Source: Rhodospirillales bacterium (GTDB taxonomy: Bacteria; Pseudomonadota; Alphaproteobacteria; Rhodospirillales; Casp-alpha2). Taken from it: DNA of 64,000 nt. Under the pieces are notes generated by a model. The model saw only the letters and a program-made list of their open reading frames with translations, was not told the origin of the DNA and made no database searches. Location: NCBI GenBank assembly GCA_021775095.1, contig JAJFII010000042.1:1-64000 (forward strand), in the 5' to 3' direction. Below are positions 1 through 9,597 of this stretch, in pieces. Each line of letters begins with the position of its first letter. Position 1 is the stretch's first letter. A program made the translations under genes and the position numbers.

Positions 1-729
1 CACCTGGCGCTGGACAAGGATGTCGGAACCATGGCGCAGCACAATTTCCGCAACTCCGGAACCGGTTTTTGCCGATGTCGTGCGGCTTTTGTCTTCGACG
101 TGGTATTCGATATTTACGTCCTTGCCGACCAGACCGTAGGACGACGACTTATCAATGACCAGTCGACGGTCGCTTTCATTTCGGTTGCCGCTTAACAACA
201 GATGAACCGGCCCATCAAATCCGCTGCTGTTGTTTGGGTCGGGAATATCATGAACCTGGCCATCGCTGATGACGATGGCACCGGCGAAGCGCCCCCTTGG
301 GATCTTGCCAACGGTCTCGCCGAGCGCCCGCATAAGATTTGATCCCGGATCCGAATTGGTGCTTCCCGTGGTTCCCGCCGGGGTGTCATGAACCTCAATT
401 TCACGCAGTTCCATGTTGTCCTGGGCGTTGATTTGTTGGCGCATTTGCAGCCGTGCCGCTTCGGTTCTCGACGACCGCTCGCCAACGTTTTGGCTGGCGG
501 TTTTATCGACAAGCAAAACGGCGACATCGGTTTGTGGTGTGCGCTCCTCCTGGACATATCGGGGATCGAGCAGCGCTAGAACCAAAATTCCCAGCGCCAA
601 AAGTCGCCACCAGGCGCCGCGGGCCGCGCGCAAAATTCCAATCCCGACAAAAAACAAACCAACGGCCCCGAAACCGATAATCCATTGCACCGGCAGCATC
701 GGTGCCAAAATGAGGGACGCGGCGTTCAT
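1..729 (-). CDS. Partial membrane protein of the MoxR/DUF58 operon
   Basis: This is the N-terminal part of a protein that runs off the left edge of the window; about 243 codons are visible. It starts at ATG 729, overlapping the stop of the DUF4159 gene by 4 bp (ATGA), so the two are translationally coupled. The first 60 residues contain two hydrophobic segments separated by a short basic stretch. They are followed by a soluble region with a von Willebrand A-like opening (a beta strand AVLLVDKTAS, and later GAIVISDGQVHD). In alphaproteobacteria a roughly 690-residue conserved membrane protein occupies this place after MoxR, DUF58 and DUF4159 genes; assigning it to that family is by position and these motifs. 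The vWA fold is inferred, and a complete MIDAS motif cannot be verified here. Confidence 0.7.
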   Translation of the reverse strand, partial: MNAASLILAPMLPVQWIIGFGAVGLFFVGIGILRAARGAWWRLLALGILVLALLDPRYVQEERTPQTDVAVLLVDKTASQNVGERSSRTEAARLQMRQQINAQDNMELREIEVHDTPAGTTGSTNSDPGSNLMRALGETVGKIPRGRFAGAIVISDGQVHDIPDPNNSSGFDGPVHLLLSGNRNESDRRLVIDKSSSYGLVGKDVNIEYHVEDKSRTTSAKTGSGVAEIVLRHGSDILVQRQV

Positions 730-3461
730 TGGCCGATCCTCTCGAGGATCGCCGGCAGGTGGACCTGATCGGCTTTATAGTTCCCGGTCAGGGTATACAT
801 CACCAGATTGACGCCAAATCGATAGGCCATTTCGCGCTGCCGTTCGCCCCCGGGTACGACCGGAAACAGCGGCCGCTCCGCTTCGTCAACTGCCCAGGCC
901 GCGGCCCAGTCATGGCCACCGGAAATGACCGACGCCACCCCATCGTTAACACGCTCGCCGGCTTTTTCGATCCACACGCCGCCACCGGTCCAGCGACCGG
1001 GGAAATCGTCCAGCAGATAAAAAGACCGGGTCAAAACATGATCGCGGGGCACCGGCACCAAGGGTGGCAAATTCAAACCGAACGCCAGTTCGCGCAAGGC
1101 CAGGGCATCGGCACGACCGGATCTGTCGCGGGTGTCAAACAGGATCGTGCCCCCTCCTTGCAGATAGGCGCGAACCCGCGGTGCCGTCAAATCATTGGGC
1201 AGTCGGTACCCGGGGATCACCGGCCAGTAGAGCAGCGGGAAAAAACTCAGATCATCAACCCCCGGGTCGACGGCCTGGGGCGGTCCCAATTCGGCGGCGG
1301 TACGTTGCAGCAATATACCGTTCAATCCCTGCAACCCAAGCCGGCTGGTTTCGTCAACCTGAATATCACCGGAAATCACGTAGGCCAACCGGGTTTGCAG
1401 GCTGTTGGCCCGGGCAAAATCTTCGTTGGCCTCACCCGGTGATACCCCGCCACCCATTAACCCGGCAAAAACAACTGAGGCAATCGCCCGGCGCGTCGTC
1501 AGCAAGCCGCGCAAGGCAAGGCTGGCAATGGTGTCGATAATAAATAACACAATTGCCATCATTAACAGCCAGGGTCGCAGGTCCTGCTCGGACTGGACGT
1601 CGAAGTCCTGGATTGCGACACGATCAGGCAAAGCACCGAGCGGCTGCAGAGCGGCAAGGGATGTCGACAGATTGAGAACCCGGCGCAATCCCGGCCCGCC
1701 GTAAAACCCTGGCGGATGGTCGGCGGATACGGAGGTTTTTTCAAAGTCTTTTTGGGCGATCGACTGGGTTTCGGCAACCCGCGTGCTGGTGACACCGTAC
1801 CCGTCCAAGGTTTCAATGGCACTCAGGGGCGGACCGTCGCCGCTGCCCGATACGCCCTGGCTCAAACCAACGATACGGCGCAACATATCGACAAAAAGCC
1901 CCGACAAAGCAAGATTGGACCATTCGGCATTGGCCGTTGTATGGAACAGAACAGACCACCCTTGACCTTGTTTCTCGGCGGTGACGAGGGGCGTTCCGTC
2001 ATTCAGTCGGGCCCAGGTTTTTTCGGCTAAATCCAGGGACGGGCTGGCCAAAACCTGTTTTTGAACGGTCACATCGTCAGCGATTGACAAGCCAAAAAAC
2101 GGGCTTTCCTCGGTAAACGGGGCCAATTTCGCCGGTTTGCCCCAGGACATGGCACCGCCGATTTCGCGGTCGCCCGCGCGCAATCCAACGGGCAATAAAT
2201 CCTGTTGCGCGCCGCCGCCCGACTGCGCCAATTTGGGGCCGGCAAAACGTAAAAGAACGCCTCCTTGAGAAATCCATCCGGCCAGGGAAGCCCGCTCGGC
2301 GTCCGTAAGGGGCCCGGGATCCGTCAAAGCGATGATCGCCAATTCGCGTTTTAATAAGGCGTCGATGGTGCCTTCCCGAACTTCAGTGAAGGGTTCGAGG
2401 GCACGGGCCAGATAATGCTGCTCACGTAACAGCGGCTGGACCGATGTATCGCCGGCTGCCTTGACCAGGCCGACCGGCCGACGGCGCCAGCGTTCATCAA
2501 ACAGCATGACGGCACCGACGTGATTGGCCCCTTCGATTTCAACGCGGGTCAATCGGTTGAACTGCTCGGACGGCAACCGCAGTCTGGTTTCAGATTCAAA
2601 CGCGCCGGCGTTAAACAGGCCAGCCTCCCGCACCAGCACCTGTCCGTCTTCGCCAAACGCCCGCACCATGTAACCAAATCCGCCGATGTCGGCGCTTCGT
2701 TTGGCAATTAACGATAAAAATCCGTTTTCGTAGACTGGATTACCGATTATCGTTGGTAACCGATTGTTACTGTCACGAACCACCGTAACCGTCCCCCATT
2801 TTTCCAGTTCAGCGAGGATTGCGTCGGTAGCCGTCGCTTGTTCAGGGGGCGTCGCCGTTTCCTGCAATCCATTGGTCAACCAGTATACGGTACCAGGTCG
2901 CGCTGCGGCGGGCAGAGTGACTTGCCGCAATCGGTTGAGGGCCGCAGCCCGGTCCGTTGCCCAGGGGTGCGGCTGGATGGCACCAAAAATTCGGCGGGCA
3001 TCGGTTGCCGAAAGTAACGACAGCGGTGCCGCGCGAACAGCCAAGGGTTTTGGCGCTGTTGTGACAAAAACGATGGGCAGTTTTCCACGCTCTGCCTGAT
3101 CGGCCAGACGCAAAAGCGACTTGCGGCGTTTCTCCCAATGTTTGGCGGCCGCCCAGTCGTCATCCAACAGGATATAAAGGGGACCCGATGGGTTGAGTGG
3201 CGTGCGCGCGTCGAGCAGCGGGTGGGCGACGCTTAAAATAATAACCGAGGCCAAAGCCAGACGTAATAACAGCAACCACCAGGGTGTTCGGGCCGGGCTC
3301 TCTTCCTGCTGGATCAATTTCGCGAGAAACCGAACCGGCGGGAAATCAATCTGCCGGGGCGACGGTGGTTTTAAGCGCAAAAACCACCAAAGAACCGCCA
3401 ACAGGGCAAACCCGAACAGGGCAACGGGATAGGCGAAGGAAAGACTGGCAATAGACAACAC
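726..3461 (-). CDS. BatA-type N-terminal / DUF4159 membrane protein
   Basis: A protein of about 911 residues. The N-terminus has two membrane segments separated by the short linker typical of the BatA (aerotolerance regulator) N-terminal domain. A long periplasmic or cytoplasmic middle region follows, then another membrane segment near residue 640, and the C-terminal third resembles DUF4159 (FARANSLQTRLAYV, GGGTILFDTRD, FGVNLVMYTLTGNYKADQVH). I chose GTG 3461 (TTG 3458 is an alternative) because it lies 2 nt after the TGA of the DUF58 gene; the longer open frame would run deep into that gene. It is the third gene of a MoxR-DUF58-DUF4159-membrane protein operon. Related operons are linked to envelope stress and to maturation of protein complexes by MoxR chaperones; the substrate is unknown. 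Confidence 0.85.
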   Translation of the reverse strand: MLSIASLSFAYPVALFGFALLAVLWWFLRLKPPSPRQIDFPPVRFLAKLIQQEESPARTPWWLLLLRLALASVIILSVAHPLLDARTPLNPSGPLYILLDDDWAAAKHWEKRRKSLLRLADQAERGKLPIVFVTTAPKPLAVRAAPLSLLSATDARRIFGAIQPHPWATDRAAALNRLRQVTLPAAARPGTVYWLTNGLQETATPPEQATATDAILAELEKWGTVTVVRDSNNRLPTIIGNPVYENGFLSLIAKRSADIGGFGYMVRAFGEDGQVLVREAGLFNAGAFESETRLRLPSEQFNRLTRVEIEGANHVGAVMLFDERWRRRPVGLVKAAGDTSVQPLLREQHYLARALEPFTEVREGTIDALLKRELAIIALTDPGPLTDAERASLAGWISQGGVLLRFAGPKLAQSGGGAQQDLLPVGLRAGDREIGGAMSWGKPAKLAPFTEESPFFGLSIADDVTVQKQVLASPSLDLAEKTWARLNDGTPLVTAEKQGQGWSVLFHTTANAEWSNLALSGLFVDMLRRIVGLSQGVSGSGDGPPLSAIETLDGYGVTSTRVAETQSIAQKDFEKTSVSADHPPGFYGGPGLRRVLNLSTSLAALQPLGALPDRVAIQDFDVQSEQDLRPWLLMMAIVLFIIDTIASLALRGLLTTRRAIASVVFAGLMGGGVSPGEANEDFARANSLQTRLAYVISGDIQVDETSRLGLQGLNGILLQRTAAELGPPQAVDPGVDDLSFFPLLYWPVIPGYRLPNDLTAPRVRAYLQGGGTILFDTRDRSGRADALALRELAFGLNLPPLVPVPRDHVLTRSFYLLDDFPGRWTGGGVWIEKAGERVNDGVASVISGGHDWAAAWAVDEAERPLFPVVPGGERQREMAYRFGVNLVMYTLTGNYKADQVHLPAILERIGQ

Positions 3462-3463
3462 GG

Positions 3464-4366
3464 TCAACGCCTCACAGCTTCTGACAACAGCAAATAAAGC
3501 GCCATCAGCACCGGTTCGGGGGGATGATCGGTGCGATGGGTGGCAAGGCTCCAATTGTATTGGCGAACGACCGCCTGCAAGGCGTCAACGTGACGTGCCA
3601 GTTCGCGCTGATAGGCCGTCCGCAATCCCTCAACGCGCCGGATAAGAACCTCGCCATCGGCGGATTCCATTCCCTTAAACAGCACCCGCCCTTGGTAGGG
3701 CAGGAGTTCTTCGGCCGGATCGAGGACCTGAATTAAATGGCCCTGCACGCCGCGATTTGCATAGGCGCGAACGGTTCTGTCCAGATCTTCCGGCGACGAC
3801 AAAAAGTCACTAAACCAAACGACGCGGGCATGACGCGGCAAGGTTTCCATGGCGGGCAGACTTTCTCTATTCTGAGAGTCTGCGTCCAGCAACGACCACA
3901 ATTGAGGCAATACCGCCCGCCCCGTCGCCGGTGACATCCCCGTGCCCAGCAACGCCGTCCGTTCACCGCCGCGCAGCAACAGCGAAGCCAGGGCCAAAAG
4001 CAGCAACTCCGCACGCTCGGATTTAGCGGTTTGTTTGCTGGACGACTGGAAATCCATTGACGGCGAACCGTCCCGCCATAACCAAACACTTTGGGCGGCT
4101 TCCCATTCCGTTTCGCGCACATATACCGGCGTCGATTTTGCCGACTGGCGCCAATCAATCTGTTGGCTAGAATCGCCAAATTCATACCGTCGGAACTGCC
4201 AGAAGGTCTCGCCCTGGCCGACCCGACGGCGCCCATGGACGCCTTGGGAGACGGTCGCGGCAACACGCTCGGCGGCAACCAGCAGGGCAGGAAAGCCGGC
4301 CGCCAGCTGTTCGGCATTATGATGGGAGCCCGCTCGCTCCTGTGCTTTGGAATTCGGCTCTCGCAT
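3464..4366 (-). CDS. DUF58 domain protein
   Basis: A 300-residue protein with the DUF58 signature in the first half: a G-x-G-x-x-F-W-Q-F-R-x-Y-x-x-G-D segment around residues 50-70 followed by IDWRQSAK. This is the conserved block of the family that accompanies MoxR ATPases. The C-terminal half reads like a vWA-type fold (VVWFSDFLSSPEDL). The start is ATG 4366, 26 nt after the MoxR stop. DUF58 proteins are thought to act as adaptors or partners for the MoxR AAA+ ATPase, and the gene order MoxR-DUF58-DUF4159 fits that. No membrane segment is visible, so it is probably cytoplasmic. Confidence 0.9.
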   Translation of the reverse strand: MREPNSKAQERAGSHHNAEQLAAGFPALLVAAERVAATVSQGVHGRRRVGQGETFWQFRRYEFGDSSQQIDWRQSAKSTPVYVRETEWEAAQSVWLWRDGSPSMDFQSSSKQTAKSERAELLLLALASLLLRGGERTALLGTGMSPATGRAVLPQLWSLLDADSQNRESLPAMETLPRHARVVWFSDFLSSPEDLDRTVRAYANRGVQGHLIQVLDPAEELLPYQGRVLFKGMESADGEVLIRRVEGLRTAYQRELARHVDALQAVVRQYNWSLATHRTDHPPEPVLMALYLLLSEAVRR

Positions 4367-4392
4367 TCAACCCGTTCCGACAGTCGTTAGGT

Positions 4393-5415
4393 TCAAGATA
4401 CCTGCCCACAAATCTCGTCAATCACCGATCCTAGGGTAATCCCTTCAGCCCGCGCGGCAAAGGTCAGCGCCATTCGGTGGCGCAGGATCGGGTGGGCCAA
4501 GGCCAAAAGATCGTCAATACTTGGTGACAACCGACCCTGCATAACCGCCCGGGCTCGGGCACCAAGCATCAGGGCCTGGCTGGCCCGCGGACCCGGTCCC
4601 CACGAGACATAGTTCCGCACCGCCGCAATTTCGCTGGTATCGGGACGCCCGGCCCGAACCAGTTTAATGATCGCGTCGGCGACGCTTTCGCCGACCGGGA
4701 CTTGCCGTACCAGCCGTTGCGCTGCAAGCAACCGTTTCGTATCCATAACACGATCAACGGTTTTAACCTCTACCCCGGTGGTATTGATCAGTATTTCAAG
4801 TTCCGCAGCGGCTTCCGGATAGTCCACATCAACCTGCATAAAAAACCGATCCAACTGTGCTTCGGGCAGCGGATAGGTGCCTTCCTGCTCGAGCGGGTTT
4901 TGCGTTGCCAGCACATGAAACGGCGATGGCAAACCATGGTATTCACCGGCCACGGATACCCGATGTTCCTGCATGGCCTGCAACAGCGCCGATTGGGTAC
5001 GCGGGCTGGCCCGGTTGATTTCATCGGCCATCAACAATTGGCAAAAAACCGGTCCTTTAATGAACCGAAAGGACCGTCGCCCCTTATCGGTCTCTTCAAG
5101 CACTTCGGATCCCAGAATATCTGCCGGCATCAGATCCGGGGTAAATTGTACCCGTCGGGTGTCCAGGCCAAATACCTCGGCGACGACTTCGACAAGCCGG
5201 GTTTTGCCCAATCCCGGAACACCGACCAACAACAGGTGGCCGCCAGCCAGTAACGTAATCAATGTTTCTTCGACAACATTTTCCTGACCATAGATAAACC
5301 GCCCGATGGCGTCACGCGCCCGCGCCATATCGCGACCGAGGCGATCCACGGCATTAATCAGTTCGTCAGAATCCAGCGTGGTTTTTTGAATGTTAGCTTC
5401 AGCAGTCCCACTCAC
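4393..5415 (-). CDS. MoxR family AAA+ ATPase
   Basis: A 340-residue AAA+ ATPase. Walker A is GVPGLGKT at residues 65-72, Walker B is LLMADEINRASPRTQ around 130, and the sensor stretch ATQNPLEQEGTYPLPEAQLDRF is characteristic of MoxR proteins. MoxR ATPases act as chaperones that help metal-cofactor insertion or protein complex assembly, and usually work with a DUF58/vWA partner, present here as the next gene. The start at ATG 5415 lies 68 bp from the divergent DUF1285 gene, so the promoter of the minus-strand operon must lie in 5416-5483. Full length for the family. Confidence 0.95.
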   Translation of the reverse strand: MSGTAEANIQKTTLDSDELINAVDRLGRDMARARDAIGRFIYGQENVVEETLITLLAGGHLLLVGVPGLGKTRLVEVVAEVFGLDTRRVQFTPDLMPADILGSEVLEETDKGRRSFRFIKGPVFCQLLMADEINRASPRTQSALLQAMQEHRVSVAGEYHGLPSPFHVLATQNPLEQEGTYPLPEAQLDRFFMQVDVDYPEAAAELEILINTTGVEVKTVDRVMDTKRLLAAQRLVRQVPVGESVADAIIKLVRAGRPDTSEIAAVRNYVSWGPGPRASQALMLGARARAVMQGRLSPSIDDLLALAHPILRHRMALTFAARAEGITLGSVIDEICGQVS

Positions 5416-5483
5416 GTTATAATCTCCACTTATTAGCCGACAGGGGCGTTCCCTTTAAAAAGATTTATCAGGTTTGTCTAATT

Positions 5484-6062
5484 ATGACTGAAAAAAAACT
5501 GAATCTAAGCACTTTATCGCGAGGAGCCGAAAAAAATGGTCCCGGGCCCGCCGGAATTACCCCGCGACCGGGCCAACAGGTCTGTGGCGACATCGATATG
5601 CGTATTGATTCTCAAGGACTTTGGCACTATCTGGGCTCGCCCATTGGGCGGATGGAGCTGGTCAAACTTTTTTCGACGGTTCTGCGCCGCGACGATAACG
5701 GCGACCATTGGTTAATCACGCCGGTGGAAATGTGTCGAATTCAGGTTGATGACGCGGCTTTTATGGCCGTTGAACTGATCAGAGAGGGCAGCGGGTCAGA
5801 TCAGATCATCCGTTTCAGGACCAACATTGATGGTATTTTCGAACTTTCCGACCAATACCCCCTGCGTATTGAAATTAACCCCGAAACCCAGGAACCGGCA
5901 CCTTACGTGGCCCTCGACCACGGCTTGGAAGCAAAATTAACCCGATCCGTTTTTTATGAATTGGTTGATCTGGGTATTGCAGAGGTGGTTGAACAGGATC
6001 ACATATACGGCGTGTGGTCAGCGGGCCACTTTTTCCCAATCGGCAATGCAGATGGTAATTAG
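5484..6062 (+). CDS. DUF1285 domain protein
   Basis: A 192-residue protein matching the DUF1285 family, which is common in Alpha- and Gammaproteobacteria and has no established function. Visible family features are the DIDMRIDSQGLWHYLGSPIG start of the domain and the central block GDHWLITPVEMCRIQVDD. The first 35 residues are a low-complexity polar extension. No signal peptide or membrane segment is seen. It is divergent from moxR and starts a tightly packed plus-strand run (Nudix, DUF6111, GyrI-like, CCA transferase). That order recurs in alphaproteobacteria, which supports the identification. Confidence 0.85.
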   Translation: MTEKKLNLSTLSRGAEKNGPGPAGITPRPGQQVCGDIDMRIDSQGLWHYLGSPIGRMELVKLFSTVLRRDDNGDHWLITPVEMCRIQVDDAAFMAVELIREGSGSDQIIRFRTNIDGIFELSDQYPLRIEINPETQEPAPYVALDHGLEAKLTRSVFYELVDLGIAEVVEQDHIYGVWSAGHFFPIGNADGN

Positions 6063-6077
6063 GCGGCCTTGACGACA

Positions 6078-6692
6078 ATGGATCCTGATTTTATTCGCCA
6101 ACAGATTGCGGCCCATGAACCAAATATACACGTGGTCCGTGGTGATCATAATTTAAACCCGGGGATGGATCCGAACGGACCGCTAACACCGGCCGCCGTG
6201 TTGGTACCCCTGATCTTACGTGACGACGGTATAACCGTGTTATTAACCCAGCGCACGGAACAAATGGCAAAACATCCGGGACAGATCAGTTTCCCCGGTG
6301 GACACGTCGATGCCATCGATACCGATGCGGAAGCCACCGCCCTGCGCGAAACGGAAGAAGAAGTCGGGCTGGCACGGAAACATATTGAACTGATTGGACG
6401 GCTCGATAACTATGTCATTCGCACCGGATTTTTGGTAACACCTGTGGTTGGGATCGTCAGACCGCCGTTCGACATTGAACCCGATACCTACGAAGTCGAA
6501 GAGGTTTTTGAGGTTCCCATGCATTTTCTTATGGATGCAAAAAACCACGAACGCCACAGTCGTGCCTTTAAAGGACAAAATCGAGAATTTTATGCAATGC
6601 CATTTAACGGACATTATATTTGGGGGGCAACGGCTGGCATGATCGTCAACCTTCATGACATTCTTAATAAACCGCGAAAGCCTGTTTTATGA
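6078..6692 (+). CDS. Nudix hydrolase, CoA pyrophosphatase type
   Basis: A 204-residue Nudix enzyme. The Nudix box reads GGHVD, then A-L-R-E-T-E-E-E-V-G-L, matching GX5EX7REUXEEXGU. It is preceded by the PGQISFPGG segment typical of the CoA pyrophosphatase (NudL/YeaB) subgroup, which splits CoA and acyl-CoA to 3',5'-ADP and phosphopantetheine. ATG 6078 is preferred, with a G-rich sequence about 10 nt upstream; an in-frame TTG at 6069 is the alternative. The stop overlaps the start of the next gene (ATGA). The CoA substrate is inferred from subgroup motifs. Confidence 0.88.
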   Translation: MDPDFIRQQIAAHEPNIHVVRGDHNLNPGMDPNGPLTPAAVLVPLILRDDGITVLLTQRTEQMAKHPGQISFPGGHVDAIDTDAEATALRETEEEVGLARKHIELIGRLDNYVIRTGFLVTPVVGIVRPPFDIEPDTYEVEEVFEVPMHFLMDAKNHERHSRAFKGQNREFYAMPFNGHYIWGATAGMIVNLHDILNKPRKPVL

Positions 6693-6967
6693 TGCGTATT
6701 TTATTTAACTTTGTTTTGCCCCTGGCCCTGCCGACCGCCATTTATCTGGGATGGACGTGGTTTTTACGCCATCGCTCGAAATCCCGGGGCGACGAAATCC
6801 CCGAGATCAAAAGTGCCGGCCTGTTCATTTCCCTGTTGGTCGGTGTTGTGCTGATGTTTGCCGGCCTCATTTATGTGGCAGTTATCAGCGGTGCGCCGCC
6901 CGGCGATGGCCTGTACCAGGCACCGCGCCTGGAAAACGGAAATATTACCAACCCTGTGTTTAAGTGA
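6689..6967 (+). CDS. DUF6111-like small membrane protein
   Basis: A 92-residue protein with two hydrophobic segments: residues 5-25, and about 48-68 (SLLVGVVLMFAGLIYVAVIS). They are separated by a basic hydrophilic loop, and the C-terminal tail is short. It matches the DUF6111 type of small membrane protein found between a CoA-pyrophosphatase Nudix gene and the CCA-adding enzyme in many alphaproteobacteria. The start at ATG 6689 overlaps the Nudix stop and the stop overlaps the next start, so all three are probably translated together. Function is unknown. Confidence 0.75.
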   Translation: MMRILFNFVLPLALPTAIYLGWTWFLRHRSKSRGDEIPEIKSAGLFISLLVGVVLMFAGLIYVAVISGAPPGDGLYQAPRLENGNITNPVFK

Positions 6968-7431
6968 CAGTTCGGCGCATGGCCTATCCTGAAATCCAGT
7001 TGGATGAAATTCTCCTGATCGGTGTTGAAATCCGGACCGATAACACGGCGACACTACAGATCGGTGAATTATGGCAGAAATTTTATGCCAATCAGGTGCA
7101 GGATCGCATTGCAAATTGCATTGATAGCCGCCTATTCGGGCTTTATAGCGACTACGAAAACAAACATTTGGGCGCTTACAATTTCATGATCGGTTGTCCG
7201 GTCAGTGATCTGGACCATATTCCTCAGGGCATGGTTGGCCGGGCCGTTCCCGCCCAGACCTATCAGGTTGCCCGGGCTCAGGGTGCCCTGCCCGAGGCTC
7301 TGATCGAGACTTGGCAGGAAATACGGGAAAGTGATATGCCGCGCGCCTATACCTATGATTTCGAAATTCACGACGACCGCGCGACATCCCCGGAAAATGT
7401 GGAAATCGACATTTTTGTCGCCCGACGTTAA
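6964..7431 (+). CDS. GyrI-like effector-binding domain protein
   Basis: A 155-residue protein starting at GTG 6964, overlapping the preceding stop (GTGA); ATG 6979 is an in-frame alternative. The layout resembles the stand-alone GyrI-like/AraC effector-binding fold: IGVEIRTDN early, YANQVQDRI, a YSDYENKHLGAYNFMIGC strand with the conserved acidic residue, and a C-terminal EIHDDRATSPENVEIDIFVARR ending. Such proteins bind small molecules, sometimes as multidrug sensors, but no DNA-binding domain is present here. Assignment is by pattern reading and is less certain than for its neighbours. Confidence 0.62.
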   Translation: MTVRRMAYPEIQLDEILLIGVEIRTDNTATLQIGELWQKFYANQVQDRIANCIDSRLFGLYSDYENKHLGAYNFMIGCPVSDLDHIPQGMVGRAVPAQTYQVARAQGALPEALIETWQEIRESDMPRAYTYDFEIHDDRATSPENVEIDIFVARR

Positions 7432-7449
7432 TCGGAAATTCGGGATCGC

Positions 7450-8745
7450 ATGGTGGCACATAACGTAAATCCCCTGCAGGCAACCGGTCAACTACCGCCC
7501 GTTGAGTGGTTAAACGCACCGGCAACCCGAATTGTGACACAGGCCTTGACCGCGCACGGCGCGGAAATCCGATTTGTCGGCGGCTGCGTTCGTGATGCAT
7601 TGGGGCATCGTCAAGTCAAAGACATTGACCTGGCAACCCCTGATCCCCCGGATCAGGTGATGGCCCTGTTGCGTCAGGCGGGAATACGGGTATTGCCGAC
7701 CGGTCTAAAACACGGCACGGTTACCGCCATCGTTGATCATCAGCATTTTGAAATCACGACCCTGCGGATCGACCTGGAAACCGACGGGCGACGTGCCGAG
7801 GTCGCCTTTACCGATGACTGGCTGGAGGATGCCAAGCGCCGCGACTTTACCTTCAATGCCCTTTCGGCCAACCTGGCTGGCGAGGTATTTGATCCCTTTA
7901 GCGGCCTGTGGGATCTGGCCCACGGTCAGGTGCGGTTTATTGGCTCTGCGCACGACCGGGTCGCCGAAGATTACCTCAGGATCTTGCGATATTTTCGGTT
8001 TTACGGGTCCCATGGCCGACCGCCCATCGACAGCGAAGCGATCGCCGCCTGCCGCGCCTTTGCCAATAAATTAACGGAAATTTCCGGCGAACGGGTGCAA
8101 AGCGAATTCATGAAAATTCTGTGCGTTGCCGACCCGGCAGAAATTTTAATAAAAATGAAGGGTGCCGAGGTTCTCCATGTCATTTTACCGGAAGCCGGCG
8201 ACCCGGGCGTATTGCGGTTGGTCAACTGGCTGGAAACGCGGGCCGTGATCATCGCCGGCGTATCCCCCGATCCAATCCGTCACCTGGGCGCGCTGATCTG
8301 CGAAACCACCACCAACGTGCAGGAACTGGCGCGCCGCTTAAAACTATCGAACCGTGATCAAAATCGACTGCAACTGATTTGTGACCCACCCGTTGCGGTG
8401 ACTGCCGACATGGGCGAGTTAGCCGAAACCAAAGCCCTCAGAGCCTACGGCATTGAACAGTTCATAGATTTTGCCCTGATCCAGTGGGCTCGTGAATTGT
8501 ATGCGCAAACGCACCTGCCACCAAATCGCAAAAAAATTTGGGTTGAATTGCTAGAAAGAGCCGTCCGTTGGTCGACACCGACCTTCCCGCTCACCGGCCA
8601 GGACGTTATGGCACTGGGAATCGAGCCAGGTCCAAAAATTGGCAACCTGTTAGCTGCTGTCGAAACCTGGTGGGAAAACCACAGCTACACCCCGTCCCGC
8701 CAGGAATGCCTGAACCGTTTGTTTGACGAAGCCAACCGCCTATGA
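7450..8745 (+). CDS. cca: CCA tRNA nucleotidyltransferase / poly(A) polymerase family
   Basis: A 431-residue class II nucleotidyltransferase. The catalytic head has FVGGCVRDALG, the metal-binding acidic pair KDIDLATP, and the downstream RRDFTFNALS and DRVAEDYLRILRYFRF motifs. All of these match enzymes that add or repair the 3' CCA end of tRNA. The start is ATG 7450 behind a GGGA sequence. It closes the DUF1285-Nudix-DUF6111-GyrI run, 18 nt after the GyrI-like stop. In alphaproteobacteria this family covers CCA addition; poly(A) polymerase activity cannot be excluded from sequence alone. Confidence 0.93.
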   Translation: MVAHNVNPLQATGQLPPVEWLNAPATRIVTQALTAHGAEIRFVGGCVRDALGHRQVKDIDLATPDPPDQVMALLRQAGIRVLPTGLKHGTVTAIVDHQHFEITTLRIDLETDGRRAEVAFTDDWLEDAKRRDFTFNALSANLAGEVFDPFSGLWDLAHGQVRFIGSAHDRVAEDYLRILRYFRFYGSHGRPPIDSEAIAACRAFANKLTEISGERVQSEFMKILCVADPAEILIKMKGAEVLHVILPEAGDPGVLRLVNWLETRAVIIAGVSPDPIRHLGALICETTTNVQELARRLKLSNRDQNRLQLICDPPVAVTADMGELAETKALRAYGIEQFIDFALIQWARELYAQTHLPPNRKKIWVELLERAVRWSTPTFPLTGQDVMALGIEPGPKIGNLLAAVETWWENHSYTPSRQECLNRLFDEANRL

Positions 8746-8813
8746 TGATATGCAGGCACACCACGCCGCGCTTATAAATAATACAACAAACCCATCGGAA
8801 AACACGTCCTGTC

Positions 8814-9452
8814 ATGACAACCCTGCGCATTTGTTTTGTCGGCGATAGTTTGGTTAACGGCACCAATGATCCCGATTTCCAGGGGTGGCCCGGGCGTTTG
8901 GCACAGGGCGAAGTGGCCAGAGGTCACGACCTTTCCGTTTATAATTTGGGAATTCGCGGAGATACCTCTGCAATGATTGCCGAGCGCTGGCAACGGGAAT
9001 GTGAGGTCCGCCTGCCGGCGATTCAACCCTGTGCCCTTGTCTTCAGTTTTGGGGTTAATGACGTGGCCTTCGAAAACGGCACACGGCGGGTCGCTTTCGA
9101 ACAATCACTCGACATTGCGCGGACGATGATGACAGCGGCAAAATCCTGGTTGCCGACCTTGTGGGTCGGCCCGCCGCCGGTTGAACTCGAGCAAACCACT
9201 TTTGTCCCGGCGCCGAATATTACCTATGTTTTTTCTCGCCCAAACATTCAGGCCCTGAGCCACGCCTATGGCGACATTGCTGTCGAACTGGGCGTTCCTT
9301 ATTTTGATTTATATGCGGCGCTGGATGGAGATCCGAATTGGTTGCACAGTTTCGACGGGTTCGATTCGGTGCATCCAAATCAAAACGGATATCAGTTAAT
9401 CCGCCAACACATGCAAAACTGGCATGCCTGGCGAAGCTGGTTTGACGGCTAG
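8814..9452 (+). CDS. SGNH/GDSL-type hydrolase
   Basis: A 212-residue enzyme of the SGNH fold. Block I is CFVGDSLVNG with the nucleophile Ser, block II has the oxyanion Gly in NLGIRGDTS, block III is SFGVNDVAFENG with Asn, and block V is DSVHPNQNGY with the catalytic Asp and His. No signal peptide is seen, so it is probably cytoplasmic and acts on esters or thioesters; the substrate is unknown. It follows cca by 68 bp on the same strand and may have its own promoter. Confidence 0.9.
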   Translation: MTTLRICFVGDSLVNGTNDPDFQGWPGRLAQGEVARGHDLSVYNLGIRGDTSAMIAERWQRECEVRLPAIQPCALVFSFGVNDVAFENGTRRVAFEQSLDIARTMMTAAKSWLPTLWVGPPPVELEQTTFVPAPNITYVFSRPNIQALSHAYGDIAVELGVPYFDLYAALDGDPNWLHSFDGFDSVHPNQNGYQLIRQHMQNWHAWRSWFDG

Positions 9453-9597
9453 CCCGCCGCCGCCAAGGACCCATCCGCCCCGGTTTTATTCTCATGCCAC
9501 CGCCCGTGCACTTCCGGGTTAATTTGGTCAATGGCCTGGGTTTGGGCTATAGTCCAGCCGATGGACAATCTCACCGACTTTTTGGGGATGTGATGGC

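Noticed and set aside
729-1442. A 237-codon plus-strand frame opposite the DUF4159 gene
   Set aside because: Shadow of the strongly supported minus-strand coding sequence.
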